From: Eggerthella timonensis
GTDB lineage: Bacteria > Actinomycetota > Coriobacteriia > Coriobacteriales > Eggerthellaceae
Assembly (NCBI RefSeq): GCF_900184265.1
Contig: NZ_FXXA01000002.1
Coordinates: 2,280,539-2,344,538 of the forward strand
Direction: 5' to 3'
DNA length: 64,000 nucleotides
Shown here: one piece after another, positions 25,612 through 35,177 of the stretch
How the letters are laid out: each line of letters opens with the position of its first letter
Numbering within the stretch: the first letter of the stretch is position 1
Notes under the pieces: model-generated
The model's database searches: none
What the model saw: only the letters and a program-made list of their open reading frames with translations
What the model was told of the DNA's origin: nothing
Made by a program: the position numbers and the translations under genes

Positions 25612-27793
25612 ACTCGCATTCCGCAACATCGGGCGCTCGGTGAAGGACTACAGCGTGTACTTCGTCACGCTCGTGTTCGGCGTCGCGGTGTTCTACGCGT
25701 TCAACTCGGTGACGAGCCAGTCCATCCTGTTCGACCTCGAGGACGCGGCGTCGGCCAGCGTGTTCGAGATGACCGGGCAGTTCATCGGAATGTTCAGCGT
25801 GGTCATCGCCTGCGTGCTGGGCTTCCTCGTGCTGTACGCGAACGGCTTCCTCATCAGGCGGCGCAAGCAGGAGTTCGGCACGTACCTCATGTTGGGCATG
25901 AACCCCCGCAGCGTGTCGGCCATCGTGCTCATGGAGACGGCGGCGGTGGGTTTCGTTTCGCTCGTCGTGGGCCTCGCGCTGGGCTTCGCGCTGTCGCAGG
26001 GACTGTCGTTCGTCACGGCGGGGCTGTTCAACATCGAGATGACCCAGTACCGCTTCATCTTCTCGGTCGACGGCTTCGTGCTCACGCTGATGTGCTTCGT
26101 GCTCATCTTCGCCGTGACGGGGCTGTTCAACACGCTGTCCATACGGCGCTACAAGCTCATCGACCTGCTGTCCGCCCGCTCGAAGAACGCGCGCTTCCGC
26201 GTGCGCAACCCGTGGATCAGCCTCGTCGGGTTCGTTGCGGCCGTGGGCGTGGTCGCGTGGTCGTACCTCACGCTCCTGGACAACGGCCTCATGCAGTTCG
26301 ACGAGGGGTTCTGGAAAGCCACCGTGCTCATGGTGATCGGCACGTTTTTGCTGTTCTGGTCGCTGGCGGGCTTCGCGCTCGCGGTGATCGAGCGCACGCG
26401 CGGCATCTACTTCAAGGGCCTGGCCATGTTCACGATGCGCCAGATCGCCAGCAAGGTGAACACGGCGTTCGTGTCGCTGTCGGTGGTGTGCATCATGCTG
26501 TTCTTCTCGCTCACCGTGTTCTCCACGGGCATGGGCCTGGCGCGCGCCTTCAGCGGCAACATCGAGGACGGCACGGTGTACGACGCCACGCTCACGGCGA
26601 ACGTGTACCTCAACGCGGGCGGCGTCCACGACGAGGAGGCGCTCGCGAGCATGAGCGAGGAGGATCGCGAGTACCAGCGGGTCGCAGACGAGAAGGCGGC
26701 CGCCGTGACCGCCGATGCGGAGGCCTACGGCTGGGACATCGCCGCCAAGCTGGCGGACTCCTCGCCGGTGTGGGACCGGCTGGTCGATCGTTCCGCGCAG
26801 ATCGATGCGTTCGTGAACGACGACGTGTCGTACGGCGAGCTCATGGACCGCTACGGGCACGACACGGGCAACGAGAAGCAGAACGAGGCGCTGCACAACC
26901 AGGGCGTCACGCTCATCGGCGTCTCGCAGTTCAACGCGGCGGCCGAGCTGTCGGGTCGGCCGACGGTGGACGTGGGCGAGGACGGCTACGCGGTGAACAA
27001 CACGCTCGACGCGATGAAGGCGCTCTCGGAGGCCGTATCGCGCAAGGGCGAGACGATCGAGGCGGCCGGTCGCACCTTGACGGCTACGGGCGAGCTGCGC
27101 AGCCAGCCGCTCGAGGATGCCGCGTTCTCCGCGAGCGGGGCCGAGCTCATCGTGCCCGACGCGGTGATCGCCGAGCTGCGCGCTCAGGGCGCGATACCCG
27201 AGCAGAGCCTGCTCAACCTCATGTACAAGACGGATCGCGTCGAGGGCGACAAGCTGCTGGCCGAGATGCTCGCCGAGGTTTCGCCCGCGAGCGCGGAGGT
27301 GGCGGCGTCCGGATGGGCGTTCGGCCCGAAGCCCTGGCCCGTGACGCTGTCGTTCACCGCCGAGGAGGTGCTCGTCCAGTCGAGCGGCATGAACCTCATG
27401 ATCTCGTACTTGGCGCTGTACATCGGATTCGTGTTCCTCATCGCCACGGCGGCCATCCTGGCCATCCAGCAGCTGTCCGAGACGAGCGATTCCCTGGGAC
27501 GCTACCAGGTGCTCGCCGAGATCGGCTGCGACCGCCGCATGATATTCCGGTCGCTGCGCACGCAGGTGCTCGTGTACTTCCTCGTGCCGCTCGCGCTGGC
27601 CGTGAGCCACACCGTGTGCGCCGTCGGCATCATCAGCGACTCGGTGCTCGCGCAGCTGGGCGTGTCGGTGCTCGAGCCCGCGATGATGACCGGCGTGCTG
27701 GTGGGCATCGTGTACGGCGCCTACCTCCTGGTCACGTACTTCGCCAGCCGGAGCATCATCCGCGCCTCGCTCGGCAAGAAGCTGTTGGGCTAG
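25601..27793 (+). CDS. ABC transporter permease (BceB-like, FtsX domains)
   Basis: A 730-residue membrane protein with about ten helices, one FtsX domain near the N-terminus (VVIACVLGFLVLYANGFLI; RRRKQEFGTYLMLGMN) and one at the C-terminal end, and a large extracellular region between helices seven and eight (about 310-590). That region is the ligand sensor in Bce-type pumps. The ATG at 25601 overlaps the ATPase gene. The RRRKQEFGTY coupling-helix motif is typical of BceB. It completes the RR-HK-ABC-permease set. Confidence 0.9.
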   Translation: MLAKLAFRNIGRSVKDYSVYFVTLVFGVAVFYAFNSVTSQSILFDLEDAASASVFEMTGQFIGMFSVVIACVLGFLVLYANGFLIRRRKQEFGTYLMLGMNPRSVSAIVLMETAAVGFVSLVVGLALGFALSQGLSFVTAGLFNIEMTQYRFIFSVDGFVLTLMCFVLIFAVTGLFNTLSIRRYKLIDLLSARSKNARFRVRNPWISLVGFVAAVGVVAWSYLTLLDNGLMQFDEGFWKATVLMVIGTFLLFWSLAGFALAVIERTRGIYFKGLAMFTMRQIASKVNTAFVSLSVVCIMLFFSLTVFSTGMGLARAFSGNIEDGTVYDATLTANVYLNAGGVHDEEALASMSEEDREYQRVADEKAAAVTADAEAYGWDIAAKLADSSPVWDRLVDRSAQIDAFVNDDVSYGELMDRYGHDTGNEKQNEALHNQGVTLIGVSQFNAAAELSGRPTVDVGEDGYAVNNTLDAMKALSEAVSRKGETIEAAGRTLTATGELRSQPLEDAAFSASGAELIVPDAVIAELRAQGAIPEQSLLNLMYKTDRVEGDKLLAEMLAEVSPASAEVAASGWAFGPKPWPVTLSFTAEEVLVQSSGMNLMISYLALYIGFVFLIATAAILAIQQLSETSDSLGRYQVLAEIGCDRRMIFRSLRTQVLVYFLVPLALAVSHTVCAVGIISDSVLAQLGVSVLEPAMMTGVLVGIVYGAYLLVTYFASRSIIRASLGKKLLG

Positions 27794-27808
27794 GGAGGGG
27801 AAGATTGA

Positions 27809-27835
27809 GGCTGCGGTCCGAACGGGGCCGCAGCC
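27809..27835 (+). terminator. Hairpin after the Bce-type operon
   Basis: GGCTGCGG (27809-27816) pairs with CCGCAGCC (27828-27835) across an 11-base loop, 16 bases after the permease stop. No T-run. The remaining sequence to 27986 is GC-rich with no other visible feature. Confidence 0.55.
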
Positions 27836-27986
27836 GCTCATGGCGAAGGCGGGGCGGCGCTGTCCGAAGTTCGACGGCGCCGCTCCCGTTCGGCGCAGCG
27901 CGCGTAGCGGGCGGTTTCCGCGACGATTCCGGCCGCTTCGGGCGCCGTCGGCTCGTTTCGGCGCAGCGGCCCCTTCGGCGGGCGCG

Positions 27987-28337
27987 CTACCTTCCCAACA
28001 GGTGGCGGACGGCTGCCACGGGGTGCTTCCGCAGCATGCGGGGGCCGGCGTAGCGCATGACGGCGCGGATGCGCTCGCGCTCCTCGGGCTTGTAGCAGTG
28101 GTTCTCGCACTCGTCGCACGAGGTCTTCACGTCCATCTTGCGGCAGCGTTCGGTGCGCAGCACGGCGTAGGCGTCGATGCGCGCGCACTCGTCGCACACC
28201 GCTTCTCCGCAGTGGGCGGTTTCGGTGCGATCGGCCGCCTCGTGGTTGTCGGCGCAGTACAGCGCCACCATCTGCGAGATGGTGCGCTTCTCGCGGACGC
28301 GGCGCTGGGCGGTCTTCGGGCTGTCCTGCTGCATCAT
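27987..28337 (-). CDS. YgbA_NO family protein (nitrous-oxide-stimulated promoter family)
   Basis: A 116-residue cysteine-rich protein of the YgbA_NO family. Pairs of Cys (CADN, CGEAVCDECARIDAYA, CRKMD, CDECENHCYKPEERERIRAV) suggest metal binding, and the C-terminal MRYAGPRMLRKHPVAAVRHL is the hallmark motif of the family. In enterobacteria ygbA is under nitric-oxide control (NsrR); its biochemical role is not settled. The ATG at 28337 has GGAGG six bases before it, so the longer upstream reading is rejected. It is alone, between the Bce operon and the EIIC-EAL gene, and converges with the former. Confidence 0.85.
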   Translation of the reverse strand: MMQQDSPKTAQRRVREKRTISQMVALYCADNHEAADRTETAHCGEAVCDECARIDAYAVLRTERCRKMDVKTSCDECENHCYKPEERERIRAVMRYAGPRMLRKHPVAAVRHLLGR

Positions 28338-28554
28338 ATGCTTCCTCCGTGGTCTCAGCGCGAGGATACCAGAACCCGCGCCTGCGCGCACGCGTGATTT
28401 CCCCTCGAATCGGCCGCGAAGGCGGCGAGCGCGCGCGGAGCGCCCCGTTTTTTGCGAAATCGTTGCTTGTCCTCGCGTGTCCGTCACCGTAGAATGGCGA
28501 GAGCACGTTCAGAAGAGCGGCGTTTGCAGACGCGCAGGATCGAAGGGGGTCGAG

Positions 28555-30714
28555 GTGAACGCAGTGCTCGCGTGGTTCGCGCGCGTCGAGGACGTCATGG
28601 CGTTCAAGGCGATCCGCCAAGGCCTCATCCTCACGATCCCCGTCGTGCTCATCGGATCGTTCAGCCTCATCTTCCTCAACCTGCCGCTTCCCGGCTATCA
28701 GGACTTCCTGGCCGCAACTCCCTGGTTCCAGAACCTCTTCGACGTGTCGTACGCGGCCACGCTCGGCATCTTCTCGCTGTACGTGTCGGTGGCCATCGCG
28801 CTGCGCTACGCGCACGCCTACGCCGGCCGCCACGGCGACTTCTTCACGCAGGGCGCGCCGTTCGCCGCGCTCGCGGCGTACCTCATGTTCGTGGGCTTCG
28901 GCTCCGACGGGTTCGACAAGGCGGTGCTCAGCACCCGCTCGCTGTTCATCGCCATCGTGTGCGGCCTCGTCTCGTCGCTGATCTACTGCCGGCTCGTGCG
29001 CATGCGCCGCCGTCGCCGCTACGGAGACAGCATCGACGGCGTGTTCAACCAGGCCGTCACCGCGCTCGTGCCCATCGGCGCCGTCGTGGCGCTGTTCGCC
29101 GTGGCGAACGTCGCGGTGTCGATGCTGTTCGGCGTGGACAGCGTGGAGGAGCTGTTCTTCGCGAGCGTGAGCGCGCTGTTCCCGCTCGCTTCGGCCACGC
29201 TCGGCAGCGGGCTTCTGTACCTGCTCATGAACAACGTCATGTGGTTCTTCGGCATCCACGGCGGCAACATGCTGGACGGCGTGGCCCAGAGCGTCTTCGT
29301 GCCCGGCACCGCGGCCAACGCGGCGGCGCTCGCGGCCGGCGGCGAGCCGGTGCAGATCGTCACGAAGACCTTCCTCGACGTGTTCGCCTCCATCGGCGGG
29401 GCGGGGGCCCTGCTGTCGCTGCTCGTGGCCATCCTTCTGTTCGGCCGACGGCGCAACGTGCGGCGGCTGTCGGCGTTCGCGGCGCTGCCCATGGCGTTCA
29501 ACGTGAGCGAGATCATGCTGTTCGGCCTCCCCGTGGTATGGAACCCCATGCTGTTCGTGCCGTTCATCCTCGTGCCCCTCGTGAACATGGTCATCGCCTA
29601 CGCCGCCATGGCGACGGGGATCGTGCCGCCCACGGTGGTGGACGTGTCGTGGACCACGCCGCCCGTGGTGGGCGGCTACCTGGCCACGGGCTCGATGGCG
29701 GGAGGCGTGCTGCAGTTGGCGTGCATCGTGCTGGGCGCGGCGATCTACCTGCCGTTCCTGCGCCGCTACGAGCACCTGGCCGACGAGCGCGAGCGCGAGG
29801 AGTACCGCGCGCTGCTCGACGCGCTCATGGAAGCGGAGCGCGCGGGGGTGGGCATCGAGCTGACGGCGCTGCCGGGCGCCGTGGGAGCGTTGGCGACGTC
29901 GCTTGCCGAGGACGTGCGCGCGGCCGTCGAGCAGCGCGCGTTCGCCCTGCGCTACCAGCCGCAGTTCGACACGGCCGGCCGCGCCGTGGGCGCCGAGGCG
30001 CTCCTGCGCTTCGAGCATCCCGTGTACGGCATGGTGTACCCGCCGCTCGTCATCGAGCTGGCGCAGGAGATGGGCGCGCTCGACGATCTCGAGCGCGCCG
30101 TGTTCGCCCGCGCCCTCGACGACGCGGTGCTCGTCGAGCGGCTCGCCCATGCCGGCGTCGTGCACGAGGGGTTCAGCGTCAGCGTCAACGCCACCGCGCG
30201 GCTGCTGCAAAGCGACGGCGGCGTGCGCTACATCATCGACGGCGTGCGCGAGCGCGGCCTCGACCGGGGGCGCGTGGTGGTGGAGGCCACCGAGCGCGAG
30301 GCCCTGCGCTGGGACGACGGCGCCTCGGCGCTGCTCGAGCGCCTCGTGGACGCCGGCGTCCCCTTGGCCATCGACGACTTCTCCATGGGGCGCACGTCGT
30401 TCCAGTACCTCGAGACGAGCGTGTTCAGCGTGGTGAAGCTGGACGGCACCATCGCGAAGGGCGTGCTGGAGAACGAGCGCTACGCCGACATCGTCTCGTC
30501 CATCACGCATCTGTCGAGCCAGCTGGGCTTCACCGTGCTGGCGGAGTACGTGGAAACCGCCGAGCAGCGCGATCTGCTGGAGCGGCTGGGATGCTCGTAC
30601 TTCCAGGGTTACCTGTACGCGCCCGCGCTGCCGTTCGACGAGCTGGTCGAACGCGTCCGCCTCGCGACGGCGGGGGAGCTCGCCGACCGCGGGCGGACCC
30701 GTTCCGCGCGCTGA
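28555..30714 (+). CDS. PTS EIIC-like membrane domain fused to EAL c-di-GMP phosphodiesterase
   Basis: A 719-residue fusion. Residues about 10-420 form an EIIC domain of the lactose/cellobiose class (KAIRQGLILTIPVVLIGSFS, NNVMWFFGIHGGNML, LFGLPVVWNPMLFVPFILVP). Residues about 450-705 form an EAL domain with an apparently complete active site: EALLRFEHP, SVNATARLL, VEATERE, AIDDFSMGRTSFQYL, VVKLDG, LAEYVETAEQ and QGYLYA. No EIIA or EIIB domain is attached or adjacent, so sugar transport is doubtful; the EIIC part may act as a sugar sensor that controls c-di-GMP breakdown. GTG with AAGGGGG five bases before is the chosen start. Confidence 0.87.
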   Translation: MNAVLAWFARVEDVMAFKAIRQGLILTIPVVLIGSFSLIFLNLPLPGYQDFLAATPWFQNLFDVSYAATLGIFSLYVSVAIALRYAHAYAGRHGDFFTQGAPFAALAAYLMFVGFGSDGFDKAVLSTRSLFIAIVCGLVSSLIYCRLVRMRRRRRYGDSIDGVFNQAVTALVPIGAVVALFAVANVAVSMLFGVDSVEELFFASVSALFPLASATLGSGLLYLLMNNVMWFFGIHGGNMLDGVAQSVFVPGTAANAAALAAGGEPVQIVTKTFLDVFASIGGAGALLSLLVAILLFGRRRNVRRLSAFAALPMAFNVSEIMLFGLPVVWNPMLFVPFILVPLVNMVIAYAAMATGIVPPTVVDVSWTTPPVVGGYLATGSMAGGVLQLACIVLGAAIYLPFLRRYEHLADEREREEYRALLDALMEAERAGVGIELTALPGAVGALATSLAEDVRAAVEQRAFALRYQPQFDTAGRAVGAEALLRFEHPVYGMVYPPLVIELAQEMGALDDLERAVFARALDDAVLVERLAHAGVVHEGFSVSVNATARLLQSDGGVRYIIDGVRERGLDRGRVVVEATEREALRWDDGASALLERLVDAGVPLAIDDFSMGRTSFQYLETSVFSVVKLDGTIAKGVLENERYADIVSSITHLSSQLGFTVLAEYVETAEQRDLLERLGCSYFQGYLYAPALPFDELVERVRLATAGELADRGRTRSAR

Positions 30715-30751
30715 ATCGAACAGTTTGTGCTCAGAATTTGAACGAATCAGA

Positions 30752-30765
30752 CGAACGGATGTTTT
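30752..30765. promoter_or_regulatory. Candidate LexA (SOS) box upstream of uvrA
   Basis: CGAACGGATGTTTT matches the Gram-positive/actinobacterial LexA consensus CGAACRNRYGTTYG at 13 of 14 defined positions (last base T, not G). It lies 124 bases before the uvrA start and just before a TAAAAT -10-like hexamer (30791). uvrA is a classical SOS gene. Confidence 0.6.
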
Positions 30766-30888
30766 TGCCGATTCCATCGTCGGACTGCGCTAAAATGAGC
30801 GATTGCACGGAAATGATAGTTCTCCGGTAGCCATATTCACCTCCGGCATCGCGCCGGGCTGCAAACGATAGAAAGAGCGATACGCCAC

Positions 30889-33780
30889 ATGGGACAGAAC
30901 GCCATCGTCATCAAGGGTGCCCGCGAGCACAACCTCAAGGACATCGACCTCACCATCCCGCGCGACGAGCTCGTGGTCATCACGGGCCTGTCGGGCAGCG
31001 GCAAGTCCTCGCTTGCGTTCGACACGATGTACGCCGAGGGCCAGCGCCGCTACGTGGAGAGCCTGTCGAGCTACGCGCGCATGTTCCTCGGGCAGATGTC
31101 GAAGCCCGACCTCGACAGCATCGACGGGCTGTCGCCGGCGGTGTCCATCGATCAGAAGACCACGAGCAAGAACCCGCGCTCCACGGTGGGCACCACCACC
31201 GAGATCTACGACTACCTGCGCCTGCTGTTCGCGCGCGTGGGCGTGCCTCACTGCCCCGAGTGCGGCCGCGTCATCAAGAAGCAGACCACCGACCAGGTGA
31301 CCGACGAGATCCTCGCGCTCGCGCCCGACGCGAAGGCCATCATCATGGCGCCCGTGGTGGCGGGCCGCAAGGGCGAGTTCACGAAGCTGTTCGCCGACCT
31401 CCAGAAGGAGGGCTTCAGCCGCGTGCGCATCGACGGCGAGATCGTGAAGCTCGACGGGGAGCCGCGCACGCTCAACAAGAAGATCAAGCACTTCATCGAC
31501 GTGGTGGTGGACCGCGTGCAGCTGAAGGGGAGCGCGACGAGCCGCATCGCCGAGGCGGTGGAGCTGGCCACGAAGCTGGCCGACGGGCGCGTGCTCGTGC
31601 AGGTGCTGGGCGACGACGGCCAGCCGCTCGGCGAGGCCGGCGGCCAGTCGAGCGGAGCGAAGGGCGGCCTGGGCGAGGGCGAGCACATCTTCTCGCTCGC
31701 GCTGGCGTGCCCCGAGCACGGCCATTCCATGGACGAGCTGCAGCCGCGCGATTTCTCGTTCAACGCCCCCTACGGCGCCTGCCCCGACTGCCTCGGCATC
31801 GGCAGCCGCGAGGAGGTGGACGCCTCGCTCGTGGTGCCCGACCCGTCGCTGTCGCTCAACGAGGGCGCCATCGCGCCGTTCAAGACCGGCAACTACTACC
31901 CGCAGGTGCTGCGTGCCGTGGCCGCGCACCTCGGCACCGACGCCGACACCCCGTGGGAGGACATGCCGGCGAAGGCGCAGCGGGGCCTGCTGGAGGGCCT
32001 GGGCAAGGACAAGGTGCGCGTCGACTACGTCACGGTGGACGGGCGCGAGACGTACTGGTACATCGAGTGGGAGGGCGCGCTGGCCGCGGTGCAGCGCCGC
32101 TACCAGGAGGCCCAGAGCGACTCGCAGCGCGAGAAGCTGGCCAGCTACTTCGCCGTCGTTCCGTGCGCAACCTGCGGCGGCAAGCGCCTGAAGCCCGAGA
32201 TCCTCGCCGTCACGGTGAACGAGCGCTCCATCCACGACGTCACCGAGATGAGCGCGGCCGACTCCCTGTCGTTCTTCGAGGGCCTCGTCTTCCATGGTTC
32301 CGAGGAGCACATCGCCGGGCCCATCGTGAAGGAGATCAAGGCGCGCCTCAAGTTCCTCGTGGACGTGGGGCTCGACTACCTCACGCTCGAGCGCGCTACG
32401 GCCACGCTGTCGGGCGGCGAGGCGCAGCGCATCCGCCTGGCCACGCAGATCGGCGCGGGCCTCATGGGCGTGCTCTACATCCTCGACGAGCCCTCCATCG
32501 GCCTGCACCAGCGCGACAACGAGCGGCTCATCGCCACGCTCGAGCGCCTGCGCGACCTCGGCAACACCGTCATCGTGGTCGAGCACGACGAGGACACCAT
32601 CCGCAGCGCCGACTTCGTGGTGGACATGGGCCCGGGCGCGGGCGAGCACGGCGGCGAGATCGTGGCCATCGGCACGCCCGACGAGATCGTGAACGCGCAA
32701 GGCTCGCTCACGGCCGACTACCTGTCGGGACGCCGCCGCATCGAGGTGCCGGAGAAGCGCCGCAAGCCGCGCCGCGGGTCGCTCAAGCTGACGGGCGCCA
32801 CCGAGAACAACCTGCACAACGTCACGCTCGAGGTGCCCTTCGGCACGCTCACCGTGGTTACGGGCGTGTCGGGCTCGGGCAAGAGCTCGCTGGTCACCGA
32901 CACGCTGGCGCCGGCGCTCGCGAACCGCGTGAACCACGCGCACCGTCGCACGGGCGCGTACAAGAAGATCACCGGGCTCGACAAGATCGACAAGGTCATC
33001 AACATCGACCAGAGCCCCATCGGCCGCACGCCGCGCTCGAACCCGGCCACCTATATCGGGCTGTGGGACGACATCCGCGCCCTGTTCGCCTCCACGCAGG
33101 AGTCGAAGGCGCGCGGCTACTCGCCGGGCCGCTTCTCGTTCAACGTGAACGGCGGCCGCTGCGAGGCATGCAAGGGCGACGGCCAGATCAAGATCGAGAT
33201 GCACTTCCTGCCCGACATCTACGTGCCGTGCGAGGTGTGCGGCGGCGCGCGCTACAACCGCGAGACGCTGCAGGTGACGTACCGCGGCAAGAACATCGCC
33301 GAGGTGCTCGACATGACCGTCGAGGACGCGCTCGCGTTCTTCGAGAACATCCCCGGCATCAAGCGCAAGCTGCAGACGCTGCACGACGTGGGCCTCGGCT
33401 ACATCCGCCTCGGCCAACCGGCCACGACGCTGTCGGGCGGCGAGGCGCAGCGCGTGAAGCTGTCGAGCGAGCTGCAGCGCCGCCAGACCGGCAAGACGTT
33501 CTACATCCTCGACGAGCCCACCACGGGCCTGCATTTCGAGGACGTGCGCCAGCTGCTCGAGGTGCTCGACCGGCTCGTGGACGCCGGCAACACCGTGCTC
33601 GTCATCGAGCACAACCTCGACGTCATCAAGTGCGCCGACCGCATCATCGACCTCGGACCCGAGGGCGGCGAGCGCGGCGGCACCATCGTGGCCCAGGGTA
33701 CGCCCGAGGAAGTCGCCCAGGTGGAAGGCAGCTACACCGGCGCCTTCGTGAAGAAGATGCTGGAGGACGGCCGGCTGTAG
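30889..33780 (+). CDS. uvrA: Excinuclease ABC subunit A
   Basis: A 963-residue damage-recognition ATPase of nucleotide excision repair; two UvrA subunits scan DNA and hand the lesion to UvrB. Two ABC modules are present: Walker [10 protein letters not shown] and GVSGSGKSS, signatures [18 protein letters not shown] and [18 protein letters not shown], Walker [15 protein letters not shown] and [14 protein letters not shown]. Zinc modules include [33 protein letters not shown] and [14 protein letters not shown]. Full length for the family. uvrB and uvrC are not in the window. A candidate LexA box lies upstream. Confidence 0.98.
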   Translation: MGQNAIVIKGAREHNLKDIDLTIPRDELVVITGLSGSGKSSLAFDTMYAEGQRRYVESLSSYARMFLGQMSKPDLDSIDGLSPAVSIDQKTTSKNPRSTVGTTTEIYDYLRLLFARVGVPHCPECGRVIKKQTTDQVTDEILALAPDAKAIIMAPVVAGRKGEFTKLFADLQKEGFSRVRIDGEIVKLDGEPRTLNKKIKHFIDVVVDRVQLKGSATSRIAEAVELATKLADGRVLVQVLGDDGQPLGEAGGQSSGAKGGLGEGEHIFSLALACPEHGHSMDELQPRDFSFNAPYGACPDCLGIGSREEVDASLVVPDPSLSLNEGAIAPFKTGNYYPQVLRAVAAHLGTDADTPWEDMPAKAQRGLLEGLGKDKVRVDYVTVDGRETYWYIEWEGALAAVQRRYQEAQSDSQREKLASYFAVVPCATCGGKRLKPEILAVTVNERSIHDVTEMSAADSLSFFEGLVFHGSEEHIAGPIVKEIKARLKFLVDVGLDYLTLERATATLSGGEAQRIRLATQIGAGLMGVLYILDEPSIGLHQRDNERLIATLERLRDLGNTVIVVEHDEDTIRSADFVVDMGPGAGEHGGEIVAIGTPDEIVNAQGSLTADYLSGRRRIEVPEKRRKPRRGSLKLTGATENNLHNVTLEVPFGTLTVVTGVSGSGKSSLVTDTLAPALANRVNHAHRRTGAYKKITGLDKIDKVINIDQSPIGRTPRSNPATYIGLWDDIRALFASTQESKARGYSPGRFSFNVNGGRCEACKGDGQIKIEMHFLPDIYVPCEVCGGARYNRETLQVTYRGKNIAEVLDMTVEDALAFFENIPGIKRKLQTLHDVGLGYIRLGQPATTLSGGEAQRVKLSSELQRRQTGKTFYILDEPTTGLHFEDVRQLLEVLDRLVDAGNTVLVIEHNLDVIKCADRIIDLGPEGGERGGTIVAQGTPEEVAQVEGSYTGAFVKKMLEDGRL

Positions 33781-33820
33781 AGGTTGCGGTGCCTCGTACG
33801 GGGGCCGGAAACATCGCGGC

Positions 33821-33846
33821 CGGAGCGCCCGGACCCGGGCGCTCCG
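33821..33846 (+). terminator. GC-rich hairpin after uvrA
   Basis: CGGAGCGCCCG (33821-33831), loop GACC, perfect complement (33836-33846). No T-run follows, but the 11-bp GC stem 40 bases after the stop is the most likely end of the uvrA transcript. Confidence 0.6.
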
Positions 33847-33907
33847 CCGTGCCATGGGACGCGGCGGGCCGGGAACCGCTGGCCCGCAGGCGCGTCCTAC
33901 TTTCGGA

Positions 33908-33923
33908 TGTTTCACGTGAAACA
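33908..33923. promoter_or_regulatory. parS site, perfect consensus
   Basis: TGTTTCACGTGAAACA is the canonical ParB/Spo0J binding palindrome. It is followed by TTGTTCCGATTCCCC, whose reverse complement also precedes the parS-like site at 52438. No parA or parB gene is in the window. Confidence 0.88.
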
Positions 33924-34065
33924 TTTGTTCCGATTCCCCCTTTGACGCGCAACGCCCGCTCGAGCGCTTTTCCCGGGCGTGCCCAGGTTCCCGCCTCGTC
34001 CTGTCCGGCATCCGCCCGCCCCCATTCTCCCAGGTCGCGGAGGCACCGCGGGAAGGGCTCGCGGG

Positions 34066-34101
34066 AAACGCCCTCGGACGGCACCGTACGAGGGCGTTTT
34101 T
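34066..34101 (+). terminator. Terminator-like hairpin without an obvious gene
   Basis: AAACGCCCTCG (34066-34076) pairs with CGAGGGCGTTT (34089-34099), and the run of T extends to 34101. It has proper terminator form, yet no gene ends here, so it may close a small RNA or belong to a repeat element. Confidence 0.5.
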
Positions 34102-34331
34102 CCGTCGGAAACCGCCACGGGCCGCGCCCTCGCCCCCTCCTTCTCGGAACCGGCGCCGTGCCAGGGGCCGCCCCGCTCAGCCGTTTCCGGGCCCATGTGG
34201 AAAGCGCCTGTTCGGCGCATTCGCCCCGACTGTGCGCTTGAGGCATGATCGCATAGCGTCCGACAGGTTGCGCCTGCCCCGGGCGGACCGCCCCGTATGC
34301 ATCCGACGGGGCTGCGGATGGCAAGTTTTTA

Positions 34332-34466
34332 CCGGATTCGGATGTTTCGGGCGCGTCGAGAGCGCGCCGGGATGCTCCGTCCCGCATCATGCCTGTTCGC
34401 GGAGAACCTCTGTCCCGCCGGAGATGCTCCGCCCGCCCAGGGCGGGCCGCAAGCTTCCGAATCCGG
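34332..34466. repeat. 135-bp element bounded by 11-bp inverted repeats
   Basis: CCGGATTCGGA (34332-34342) and its exact complement (34456-34466). The weakest member of the set of long inverted-repeat elements in the window; size and layout are the same. A separate perfect 10-bp hairpin, GGGAATCGGA, follows at 34567-34594. Confidence 0.5.
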
Positions 34467-34706
34467 CGATTTCTCGCCATTTCGGCGGCGCGACGATGCA
34501 CGGGGGTCCCTGCGGGACGACGCGCCCGCCGGGGATGAGGCCGTACCTGGGATTATGTGCCATGCGGGGAATCGGAGCGTCTGTTCCGATTCCCTCTGAT
34601 GCATGACCGCAGCTGGAAGCTCGGCGCGGCCCCTGCAGGAGGCTTTCCGAGCGGCGCGATCGCCGCCGCCTCGGAGGCGCCGCTGTGCCTCAAACGCCCG
34701 CCGAGT

Positions 34707-34864
34707 CACAAAAAGCAGCGCTGTGAAGGCCGCACGCGGGTTCTGCGGCCGGCCCGGTTCACCCGACCCAGGAAAACGCCTTCGCGTCGTGGCGAGTGGC
34801 AGGCGGGAGCGGCCCGAAAGCGGCCCGGAGGGGCTGAAATCCCTTCACAGCGCGTCTTTTTGTG
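34707..34864. repeat. 158-bp element bounded by 23-bp inverted repeats
   Basis: Left arm 34707-34729 (CACAAAAAG then GCGCTGTGAAGG) and right arm 34842-34864 match at 21 of 23 positions. The centre includes GACCCAGGAAAACGCCTTC, resembling the GACCTGGGAAAACGC core of the repeats at 34935 and 52265. Confidence 0.75.
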
Positions 34865-34934
34865 CATCGGGGCGTGAAAGCCCCGCCGTCGGGGAGCGCC
34901 CGCGACGGGGCGCGGCGCGGGGCGACGCGGCGAA

Positions 34935-35008
34935 AGGCGACCTGGGAAAACGCTCGCAATCGGGAAGGCGTGGGCCCGGATCTGCAACAGGCGGGCGAGA
35001 ACTGCGCA
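34935..35008 (+). repeat. Dispersed repeat, copy 1 (partial)
   Basis: This stretch matches 52265-52347 closely: both contain GGCGACCTGGG, then AAACGCT, CAATCGGGAAGGCGTGGG, ATCTGCAACA and AACTGCGCA in the same order. Here an insert of about 12 bases present in the other copy is missing and there is no matching left arm, so this copy seems truncated. Confidence 0.75.
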
Positions 35009-35092
35009 GGGGAGGCGCGCCCGGCGGGCCCGCAGCGCCGCGCGTTCGCCGGGCCGCCCGCTGGTCTTTGCCCGAATCTTACGCAAAACCCC

Positions 35093-35121
35093 TTTACCGC
35101 GCAGTCGGGACGTGCGACAAT
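35093..35121 (+). promoter_or_regulatory. Promoter of EamA-GNAT gene 1
   Basis: TTTACC (35093-35098), 17-base spacer, GACAAT (35116-35121). The same block, including CGCAAAAC upstream and GACGTGCGACAATGC, recurs at 36791-36830 before the second copy, so the promoter was duplicated with the gene. Confidence 0.7.
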
Positions 35122-35177
35122 GCCTCGGCTTTGTTGGTGCGGGTGACGGCGGCGTGCGGGAAGAGGGTTCGATCAAG

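Larger units (their letters stand above)
33781..35177. other. 1.4-kb gene-free region with parS and several structured repeats
   Basis: The largest non-coding gap. It contains the uvrA end hairpin (33821), a parS site (33908), a terminator-like hairpin (34066), two long inverted-repeat elements (34332 and 34707), a 10-bp hairpin (34567), a dispersed repeat copy (34935), and the promoter of the first EamA-GNAT gene (35093). Frames that stay open are GC-driven and show no family resemblance. Confidence 0.7.

Noticed and set aside
30790-34011. A 1073-codon open frame on the minus strand opposite uvrA
   Set aside because: It mirrors the codon structure of uvrA in GC-rich DNA, is rich in His, Arg and Leu, and has no family resemblance. 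Similar long mirror frames occur opposite ettA (54038-57151), the Bce permease (25562-27841) and the EIIC-EAL gene (27838-30777).
33960-34250. Small peptides encoded downstream of the parS site
   Set aside because: Open frames of about 90-130 codons are Pro/Arg/Gly-rich with no ribosome site and no conservation signal; the structures present explain the sequence better.
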